A DNA stretch of 29,893 nucleotides from a virus. Within the stretch, counting starts at the first letter, position 1; the number at the start of each line of letters is the position of its first letter. The notes beneath the pieces are model-generated. The model was not told the DNA's origin and did no database searches. It saw nothing but the letters and a program-made list of their open reading frames with translations. This document shows positions 21,778-28,160 of the stretch, in pieces. Both the position numbers and the translations under genes were made by a program. The stretch lies in the IMG/VR virus record IMGVR_UViG_3300025276_000142, positions 1 to 29,893 of that record, one strand, 5' to 3'.

Positions 21778-22086
21778 ATGGCTAATACCTTTCTAAACTA
21801 TACATCAGCTAATGTTGGTGTAACACCGGTAACTACTTATACTGTCGGAGCAGCTACTACAGCAGTTGTCATAGGATGTACTGTCGCTAACGTAACTGCA
21901 GCTCAGATTATAATCGATGTACAAGTAGCTGGTGTTTACCTACTCAAGGGAGCTGCTATCCCTTCTGGAGCAAGCTTAAGTGTTCTGGATGGTAAGATAA
22001 TCCTTGAAGCTACAAACACTGTTGTTGTAACATCTGATACCACTACTTCTGCTGATGTGGTCCTAAGTGTTCTGGAGCAAACATAA
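21778..22086 (+). CDS. Small beta-sandwich protein, probable fibre/virion accessory
   Basis: The product is 102 residues, nearly all small hydrophobic and Thr residues: TYTVGAATTAVVIGCTVANV, AAQIIIDVQVAGVYLLKGAA and IILEATNTVVVTSDTTTSAD. This alternating pattern fits a single jelly-roll or Ig-like domain with no catalytic residues. It is sandwiched between fibre genes, with AAAGGA before ATG 21778 and a TAATG overlap with the S74 fibre gene, so a fibre-attachment, trimer-cap or decoration role is likely. Confidence 0.65.
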   Translation: MANTFLNYTSANVGVTPVTTYTVGAATTAVVIGCTVANVTAAQIIIDVQVAGVYLLKGAAIPSGASLSVLDGKIILEATNTVVVTSDTTTSADVVLSVLEQT

Positions 22087-23513
22087 TGTCAGGTTATATC
22101 GGTAATATACCAACACCACAGGCTACACAGTCCCGTCAGAACTTTATAGCTACAGCTGGGCAGACTAGCTTCGCTACCATCGGGTACACTCCTAACTTCC
22201 TAGACGTGTACCTTAATGGTAGTCATCTTTTAAATGGCACTGACTACACAGCAACTAATAGCTCTGACGTAGTTCTTACGGTAGCTGCTGATGCCGCTGA
22301 TGTTATTGAGGTTATCTCTTACACGACCTTTCAAGTACTAGACCAGTCATTGCTTGGTACAACTACAGTGGTTGACCTAGACGTAACAGGCGTCCTGACC
22401 ACCACGGCTGCGACTGTGTTTAACGGTGGCATTACAATGCCGGATAATGCCAGAACCATCCTTGGCGATGGGTCTGACTTACAGATTTACCATGACCCTG
22501 CAGGTCCATCCAACTATATTGAGGCTACAGCAGGCGAAGGCGATTTAGTCCTTAAAGCAGGTAATCAAATACGGCTTCAACAGTCTGATGGAGATGACCT
22601 TGCTACCTTCAATGAAGATGGTTCCGTCCAGCTTTACTACGACGACGCTGTAAAGATTGAAACTAGCAGCACAGGCGCAGGCATTACGGGTAGGTTAGAA
22701 ACCTCTGCCAATAACAACGATGGCGCAAAGGCAAACTACATACGCATCACTGACACTGATGTAACTGCAACAGAGGGTAATCACCAAGGTGGAATAGAGT
22801 TCTTCAGCAATGACGTTACTCCAGGTATTTCTGCAAGCATTGAAGTCGTGTATGCAGGCGCTGGCGGCGGCGGTCAGATTACTTTTAACACAAATGCTAC
22901 AAGCCAAGGCACTCTAACGGAAGCGGTAAGAATAGACGAAACAGGCTCCTTGCTTGTGGGGACTGTCTCTACCCCAGAGAATGGGTCTTCGGGCATTGAG
23001 TTAGATCCGCTTGGATTTATCAGGCTGAGTCGTGTAGGGAGTACCACTAAGACGCACGCTGTTTTTGACAACAGCAACGGTACTGTCGGCAGTATTACAA
23101 CTTTAGGAACAGCCACAACCTACGCTACATCCTCAGACTATCGCTTGAAGACTGACGCACAGCCAATGACAGGTGCATCTGCCCGTGTCCAAGCACTGAA
23201 CCCAGTGAACTTCGAATGGATCGTAGACGGTGCTCGCACAGATGGTTTCCTTGCACATGAAGCACAGGCAGTTGTTCCAGAGGCTGTCGTAGGCGCTAAA
23301 GACGCCATGAAAGATCAGAGGTATGAAGTTACCCCAGCGATCATAGACGAAAACGGAACTGAGACAACGCCAGCAGTCATGGGTACTCGCAGTGTACCAG
23401 ACATGCAGGGAATTGATCAGAGCAAGCTAGTACCTTTGCTGACTGCTGCACTGCGAGAAGCACTCACTAAGATTGATGAGATGGAAGTACGCATTGCAGC
23501 CCTAGAAGGATAA
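22086..23513 (+). CDS. Tail fibre/spike with C-terminal S74 intramolecular chaperone
   Basis: The product is 475 residues. An N-terminal beta domain (FATIGYTPNFLDVYLNGSHL) is followed by a repeated shaft (ILGDGSDLQIYHDP; GEGDLVLKAGNQIRLQQSDG; DLATFNEDGSVQLYYDD) and, from about 349, TSSDYRLKTDAQPMTGASAR and NFEWIVDGARTDGFLAHEAQ. The latter is the Peptidase S74/endosialidase chaperone domain. S350 and K355 match the Ser-Lys dyad, so self-cleavage just before S350 would free a ~126-residue chaperone ending in a coiled coil (EMEVRIAALEG) after trimerisation. The HxxA/H391 region fits the family. It binds host surface structures; the receptor is unknown. Confidence 0.88.
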   Translation: MSGYIGNIPTPQATQSRQNFIATAGQTSFATIGYTPNFLDVYLNGSHLLNGTDYTATNSSDVVLTVAADAADVIEVISYTTFQVLDQSLLGTTTVVDLDVTGVLTTTAATVFNGGITMPDNARTILGDGSDLQIYHDPAGPSNYIEATAGEGDLVLKAGNQIRLQQSDGDDLATFNEDGSVQLYYDDAVKIETSSTGAGITGRLETSANNNDGAKANYIRITDTDVTATEGNHQGGIEFFSNDVTPGISASIEVVYAGAGGGGQITFNTNATSQGTLTEAVRIDETGSLLVGTVSTPENGSSGIELDPLGFIRLSRVGSTTKTHAVFDNSNGTVGSITTLGTATTYATSSDYRLKTDAQPMTGASARVQALNPVNFEWIVDGARTDGFLAHEAQAVVPEAVVGAKDAMKDQRYEVTPAIIDENGTETTPAVMGTRSVPDMQGIDQSKLVPLLTAALREALTKIDEMEVRIAALEG

Positions 23514-23537
23514 CTTAGTAATGAAGCAAGAAAGTAC

Positions 23538-23566
23538 TTGACAGATCAGTAAAACATGTGTATAAT
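23538..23566 (+). promoter_or_regulatory. Perfect consensus sigma70 promoter before the acyltransferase gene
   Basis: TTGACA (23538-23543), a 17-bp spacer and TATAAT (23561-23566), with no mismatch to consensus. Transcription should begin near 23573, leaving a 34-nt leader before GTG 23607. It sits in the 93-nt gap after the S74 fibre and probably drives the acyltransferase and the internal-virion block. Confidence 0.9.
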
Positions 23567-23606
23567 AAACTTAATGTTTCCCCCCGGTAACACATAGGTA
23601 TACACA

Positions 23607-24032
23607 GTGATCGTAGATAGGTATAGGGCTGTAGGGGATGGTATAGAACTACTAACTAAAGGAGATACACACTCTAAGTATACTCCAAGTGAAGTAATCT
23701 CCTATCTCCTACTCCCTATCAACACTAACAAGATTAGACTATACTATGTAGATGATAAACCTATAGGTCTAGTTACTTGGTGTTGGTTATCACCTACTAA
23801 AGCTATTAGCTTCCTAGAAGATAGTTATACTCCTACTGAAGATGATTATAAACTAGATGACCCCGGTGGAGACTACCAACTCTGGGGCCTAGAATTCATA
23901 GCCCCTTATGGTCACACTCCTCAGATGATGAGGACTATAAGGAGAGAATACAAAGAACTGTATGGAACCACAACGAGTGTCCACTTCCGCAGGTTCTACG
24001 ATAGGAACAAGTTACACAAGAGGATGTTCTAA
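23607..24032 (+). CDS. HlyC-type lysine acyltransferase (RTX toxin activator family)
   Basis: The product is 141 residues. It matches the HlyC/ToxC family (PF02794 by recall): catalytic His at H22 in GDTHSKYTPSEVISYLLLPI (HlyC H23 in SPLHRNWP), then RLYYVDDKPIGLVTWCWLS and DYQLWGLEFIAPYGH. HlyC Asp92 is replaced by E96 and the Asp after PFG by H103. The family transfers acyl chains from acyl-ACP to lysines; no RTX toxin is in this window. The start is GTG 23607: an in-frame stop at 23595 excludes an earlier one, and AGG lies 8 nt upstream. It sits 2 nt before the helical-repeat gene. Its substrate is unknown. Confidence 0.85.
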   Translation: MIVDRYRAVGDGIELLTKGDTHSKYTPSEVISYLLLPINTNKIRLYYVDDKPIGLVTWCWLSPTKAISFLEDSYTPTEDDYKLDDPGGDYQLWGLEFIAPYGHTPQMMRTIRREYKELYGTTTSVHFRRFYDRNKLHKRMF

Positions 24033-24034
24033 GA

Positions 24035-26899
24035 ATGTATACCCCTTTTTCAATACAGAGGCACTTACACCCACGTCAGTCTGGTCTAATGACTTTTGGT
24101 GGAGGTGGTGCTGATGCCGCAGTCCCCGGCGTCCCTGTCACACCCGCAGTTGTCCCTGATACTCAGGCTCAGATTGATGCGCAAGCTATTTCTCAAGCAG
24201 CGACAGACCGTCTAGATGCTACGAATGCTGCTAACGCTCTTGCTGAGGAAACTGCTGCTGCAGCGGCTGAAGCTAAGAGGGTTGCTGAAGAGGCTACTGC
24301 GGAGACCCGTGCTGCAGCGGCTGCTGCCAAAGCACAAGCTACATCTGACGCTGCTGGAGCTATGCAGACAGCCTCTGTCACAGACCCTGCCTCTCTTGTC
24401 ACAACAGCTCCAGTATCTACTATTAATACTAATGCTACTGGTACTTCTATTGACGCTACTGCCGGTCAACTTACTACTGACGCCCCACAGGTAAATGTAG
24501 ATGACACATTCGGAGCAGCCTCTGTAGACCCTACTGTATCTGCTGCTGCAGTACGTGCTGAAACATCAGCCCTAGCCCCTGTGCAGGGTACTGTAGCTCC
24601 TGAAGCACAAGTCACTGCTGCTCAAGCTGAGTCGTCACCAGAAGCTATGGCTACTGCTGCTGGTTTCGATGCTCAGTTCCTACAAGAGGTACAAGCTGGT
24701 ACTCGTACCGTATCTCCTGACGAGATGACAAGGTTTGCTGAAGCTAATAACATACCAGTAGCTGAAGCTGCAGAGATGGTAGGTCAGTACCAGAACGTAA
24801 CTGCTGCTACCTTCGAAGATCAGACACCTGAGGCTATAGCACAGGACGCATACACTCTAACACCTAGCCAGATTGCACAACAACAAGCAACAACAGTCCA
24901 GCAAGCTGCTACTGCCGCTGAGTACCCTACAGCTGAGGCTGCCGCATCTGACTGGCAGTCTACTATTCAAGCTGCACAGGGGTCTATTGCTGCTAATGAA
25001 CTAGTCAATGCTAATGATGTTGTAGGTGCCGCCACAGCTGTTACTGCTGTAGCTGCAACCATGTCAGCACTAGATACTAACTCAGTGGCTCAAGCTGCAC
25101 AAGGTAGCTTCTCTCAGTCTGCCTTAGCTCAAGCTGCACAAGGTACTGTACCTGCTTCGGCTACTGTCCAAGGGCAGATGGAAAGCCTTATGCAACAGTT
25201 TAATAACGGTACCCCTGCGTGGGCTGCTGGTGGCATGAGAGCCGCTAACGCATCTATGGCTGCTCGTGGTATGGGTGGTAGCTCAATGGCTGGGGCTGCT
25301 ATTATACAGTCTGTCATGGAGTCTGCAGTACCTATTGCTGCCCAAGATGCCCAGATGTTTGGTCAGATGAACTTGACTAACCTTAACAACCGCCAACAAG
25401 TATCTTTGACTAATGCTGCTGCACAACAGAACATGGAGCTGGCTAACCTAAGCAATCAGCAACAGGCTGCTATGCAGAACTCAGCTAACTCCTTTGCCCT
25501 CCAGTCTCAGAACCTATCTAATACACAGTCTACTGTTATAGCTAACGCCCAGTTTAAGGCAGCATTACAGAACAAAGTTATTGATGTAAAGACCCAGACA
25601 TCTTTGGCTAACGCTGCTAAGTATGCTGAGATGAATCAGATCAACTTGAACAACAGGCAGCAGGCTGCTATACAGAACTCATCTCAGAACCTTCAAGTCA
25701 ATATGGCTAATCTATCTAATGAACAGCAGTCTGCCCTTAGTAACCTGCAGGTCCGTGCTTCTCTGATTGGTCAAGAGTTATCTAACGAACAGCAGATGTC
25801 TGTTCTCGCTACTACTCAAGACTTCCAACGTGCTAACTTTGATGCCTCTGCTAAGCAGCAGGCTTTCCTACAGGATGCAGCAGCTAAGGCTTCCCTTGAA
25901 GGTAAGTCAATGGACATCCGCCAACAGACTCAGTTGTTTAATGTTTCTTCTCAGCTAGAAGAACGTAAGATAGAGTTAACCAACGAACAACAAACATCTA
26001 TGTTCAACTCCACCAATAAGTTGAGTATCAGTATGGCTGAGATGTCTAATCGTCAACAGACTGTATTAGCTAATGCACAGATCGAAGCTGCACTACGTGG
26101 CCAAGAGATGAGCAACAAGCAACAGTCAGCTGTGCTCAATGCAGCTAAGTACGCTGAAGCAGCTAATATGACATTCACAGCTGAGCAGAACGCTGCCCTT
26201 AGTAACTCTCAGATGATGCAGACTATTGGTCTAAGTGAGATGTCTGCTAAGAACACTGCTGTACTGCAGAATGCAGCTACTACTGCTAACATGGACATGG
26301 CTAACTTAAACAACCGTCAACAAAGCGCTGTACTCAACGCACAGTCCTTCCTAGCCATGGACATGAAGAATATGGACATTGCCCAGCAAACGTCTATGTT
26401 TAAAGCTCAGAGCAACATACAGTCGATCTTCACTGACCAAGCAGCTGATAACGCTGCCAAGCAGTTTAACGCCGCTAGTGAGAACCAGACTAATCAGTTC
26501 TTTGCTAACATGAGCATGCAGGTACAACAGTTTAATGCTGGTATGACAGTTCAACGTGAACAGTTTAACGCAGAGAACAGCTTAGTGGTAGCACAGGCCA
26601 ACGCGCAGTGGCGTCAGAATGCGACTACTATTAACACTGCTGCTCAGAATGAATCTAACCGTGCTGCCGCCTTAGCTACTAATAGTCTAACGGACCGTAT
26701 GGTTGACACTGTCTGGCAGCGTGAGCGTGACATAATGGACTATGCTTTCCGCCAGTCTGAGAGTGCAGCTGATCGTTCTGTACAGTTCTTTCTAGCAGAT
26801 AAAGCAGATCAAATGTCTAAGTATCAAGCGTCTCAGGCAGCGAGTGCTGCTGATAAACAAGCTAAGGGCTATATCCTTTCTAAGTTATTAGGTTTTTAA
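24035..26899 (+). CDS. Giant helical repeat protein, probable internal virion/ejection protein
   Basis: The product is 954 residues. An Ala-rich helix (about 45-112), a long disordered Ala/Thr/Pro part, and helix-forming VAQAAQGSFSQS/LAQAAQGTVPAS repeats lead to GTPAWAAGGMRAANASMAAR. Residues 450-801 are sixteen consecutive 22-residue repeats with consensus L-S-N-x-Q-Q-x-A-x-x-N and no insertion, then 11-residue QFNA repeats to about 863. The C-terminus is ADKADQMSKYQASQAASAAD and GYILSKLLGF, an amphipathic membrane-like end. Hendecad periodicity implies an extended alpha-helical bundle. Internal core protein, ejection channel or tape-measure-like roles are possible. AGAGGA precedes ATG 24035. 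Confidence 0.75.
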   Translation: MYTPFSIQRHLHPRQSGLMTFGGGGADAAVPGVPVTPAVVPDTQAQIDAQAISQAATDRLDATNAANALAEETAAAAAEAKRVAEEATAETRAAAAAAKAQATSDAAGAMQTASVTDPASLVTTAPVSTINTNATGTSIDATAGQLTTDAPQVNVDDTFGAASVDPTVSAAAVRAETSALAPVQGTVAPEAQVTAAQAESSPEAMATAAGFDAQFLQEVQAGTRTVSPDEMTRFAEANNIPVAEAAEMVGQYQNVTAATFEDQTPEAIAQDAYTLTPSQIAQQQATTVQQAATAAEYPTAEAAASDWQSTIQAAQGSIAANELVNANDVVGAATAVTAVAATMSALDTNSVAQAAQGSFSQSALAQAAQGTVPASATVQGQMESLMQQFNNGTPAWAAGGMRAANASMAARGMGGSSMAGAAIIQSVMESAVPIAAQDAQMFGQMNLTNLNNRQQVSLTNAAAQQNMELANLSNQQQAAMQNSANSFALQSQNLSNTQSTVIANAQFKAALQNKVIDVKTQTSLANAAKYAEMNQINLNNRQQAAIQNSSQNLQVNMANLSNEQQSALSNLQVRASLIGQELSNEQQMSVLATTQDFQRANFDASAKQQAFLQDAAAKASLEGKSMDIRQQTQLFNVSSQLEERKIELTNEQQTSMFNSTNKLSISMAEMSNRQQTVLANAQIEAALRGQEMSNKQQSAVLNAAKYAEAANMTFTAEQNAALSNSQMMQTIGLSEMSAKNTAVLQNAATTANMDMANLNNRQQSAVLNAQSFLAMDMKNMDIAQQTSMFKAQSNIQSIFTDQAADNAAKQFNAASENQTNQFFANMSMQVQQFNAGMTVQREQFNAENSLVVAQANAQWRQNATTINTAAQNESNRAAALATNSLTDRMVDTVWQRERDIMDYAFRQSESAADRSVQFFLADKADQMSKYQASQAASAADKQAKGYILSKLLGF
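25382..26437 (+). repeat. Sixteen exact-length 22-residue (66-bp) helical repeats
   Basis: Reading from L450 of the 954-residue protein, sixteen units each exactly 22 residues follow each other, for example LNNRQQVSLTNAAAQQN..., LSNEQQSALSNLQVRAS..., MSNKQQSAVLNAAKYAE.... Positions 1 (L/M), 3 (N), 5-6 (QQ), 9 (hydrophobic) and 11 (N) are the most constant. The DNA is diverged, so selection, not recent slippage, keeps the period. Confidence 0.9.
26459..26623 (+). repeat. Hendecad (11-residue) QFNA repeats following the 22-mers
   Basis: Five 11-residue units: KQFNAASENQT, NQFFANMSMQV, QQFNAGMTVQR, EQFNAENSLVV, AQANAQWRQNA (residues about 809-863). They continue the helical phase of the 22-mers (22 = 2 x 11) with a different consensus, suggesting one continuous alpha-helix of about 414 residues. 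Confidence 0.85.
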
Positions 26900-26912
26900 A
26901 TAGGAGTTAAAG

Positions 26913-27605
26913 ATGACTACAGGTGCTTTCGCATATCGCAAGAACTTAGAACAGGCCCGTAAGGCTCTCTTGGACCGCGGTGATACTCAGTATAAGACCC
27001 CCTCAGCTAAGGAAGGCTTGGACTCACAGCAAGGCCTCATGCGTCCTCAGGCTCGTCCTACTCCAGAGGCTGGAGGTCTAGTATCTGGCATCGGCTTAGC
27101 CCTCATGGAATCAATGGGGGCCCCTGTCGCTCGTCCCGATTACTTTGATCCACAGGCACCTTCACCTGAAGGTACTGATCGTCCCTCATCCCGTAGGGAT
27201 GCTACTGCAAACTCCTTTCGTGACCGTTTGAAACGTTCCGAGAGTAGTGGTAATAGTGAGATACAGATTCAGTTAGAAGATGGTCGCACAATGACTGGTG
27301 CTTATCAGTTTGGTGATGCTCGTCTGAAGGACTACAAGAAAGCAAACAAGGTTAAGTTCACTACAGAAGCCTTCCGTAAAGACCCTGAGTTACAGGAAGA
27401 AGTATTCCAGTGGCACATGGCAGATATTGATCGTGTAATTAAGAAACTACCTAAGGCCAAGGGGTTATCGCAAGATGGTCTTCGTGCTGTAGCACACTTA
27501 GGTGGTAACGAAGGAATGATGAAGTACGTTAATACAGGTGGTAAGCACAACCCAGCTGATAAGTTTGGGACTAGGCTGTCCGACTACTACGCTAAGTTCA
27601 AATAA
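26913..27605 (+). CDS. Virion-associated lytic transglycosylase (SLT-like)
   Basis: The product is 230 residues. A flexible Pro-rich N-terminus (about 1-95) precedes a goose-lysozyme/SLT-like domain: RLKRSESSGN with probable catalytic E110 (ESSG 110-113), MTGAYQFGDARLKDY (127-141) matching the G-x-Y-Q-F motif, and AVAHLGGNEGMMKYVNTGG (192-210) matching the A-x-x-G-G substrate motif. It would cleave glycan strands during genome entry. It is placed between internal-virion genes rather than next to the holin, which favours an entry enzyme over the lysis enzyme. TAGGAG precedes ATG 26913. Confidence 0.8.
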   Translation: MTTGAFAYRKNLEQARKALLDRGDTQYKTPSAKEGLDSQQGLMRPQARPTPEAGGLVSGIGLALMESMGAPVARPDYFDPQAPSPEGTDRPSSRRDATANSFRDRLKRSESSGNSEIQIQLEDGRTMTGAYQFGDARLKDYKKANKVKFTTEAFRKDPELQEEVFQWHMADIDRVIKKLPKAKGLSQDGLRAVAHLGGNEGMMKYVNTGGKHNPADKFGTRLSDYYAKFK

Positions 27606-27620
27606 TAAGGATTGATAACA

Positions 27621-28160
27621 ATGATGATTCCCGGCCAGTCCCTGACATCAGAGCCAAAGAATGCTCCATACGAAAACCCACCTGAGATGACTAACCCTGA
27701 AGATGTTGTCTTCTGGCACCTAGACAGCCTCTCAGAGCCCGATAAGATAGAAGCCTTACTAGATGCTATGGAACTTGGTTTAGACGTTGTAACGCTCACT
27801 GAGGGCATCCTACGGGGTGCTGTGGCTGAGGGAAGGCATACTATTGATGTGTCCCTGATCGTAGCTCCTGTTATACATGAGTTTATCAAGACTACAGCTG
27901 ATAAGGCCGGTATTGATTACGAAGAAGGTCTCCCTGTTGATGACAAAGAGGAACGTCTTGACATTAAGTATAAGATCAATGAGCATAAAGCTAGGAAGAT
28001 GATTGCTGAGTTTGAAGGTAAAGAAGAAGAAGAGGACATGGAGGAGGCCCCTATGGAGGCGGCTATGCCTGTTCAAGATGAACCTACGGTAGACGAAGAG
28101 ACTCCAGCTGCATCTGCAGGTCTGATGTCCCGTCCATCTAACTTAGAAGGTGATGTATAA
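27621..28160 (+). CDS. Acidic structural/virion protein of unknown function
   Basis: The product is 179 residues from ATG 27621, with AAGGA (27607-27611) 9 nt upstream; TTG 27612 directly abuts that site and is unlikely. It has MIPGQSLTSEPKNAPYENPP, PEDVVFWHLDSLSEPDKIEA, LLDAMELGLDVVTLTEGILR and VSLIVAPVIHEFIKTTADKA, then an acidic disordered tail (EEEEDMEEAPME). I recall relatives among structural genes of marine phages, sometimes in T4-like ones. Its helical core and position suggest a minor virion component. It ends in a TAATG overlap with the next gene. Confidence 0.65.
   Translation: MMIPGQSLTSEPKNAPYENPPEMTNPEDVVFWHLDSLSEPDKIEALLDAMELGLDVVTLTEGILRGAVAEGRHTIDVSLIVAPVIHEFIKTTADKAGIDYEEGLPVDDKEERLDIKYKINEHKARKMIAEFEGKEEEEDMEEAPMEAAMPVQDEPTVDEETPAASAGLMSRPSNLEGDV

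Noticed and set aside
24193-24469. Minus-strand open frames across the Ala-rich helix region
   Set aside because: They mirror the GCT/GCA-rich coding of the + strand gene and have no binding sites or recognisable protein features.
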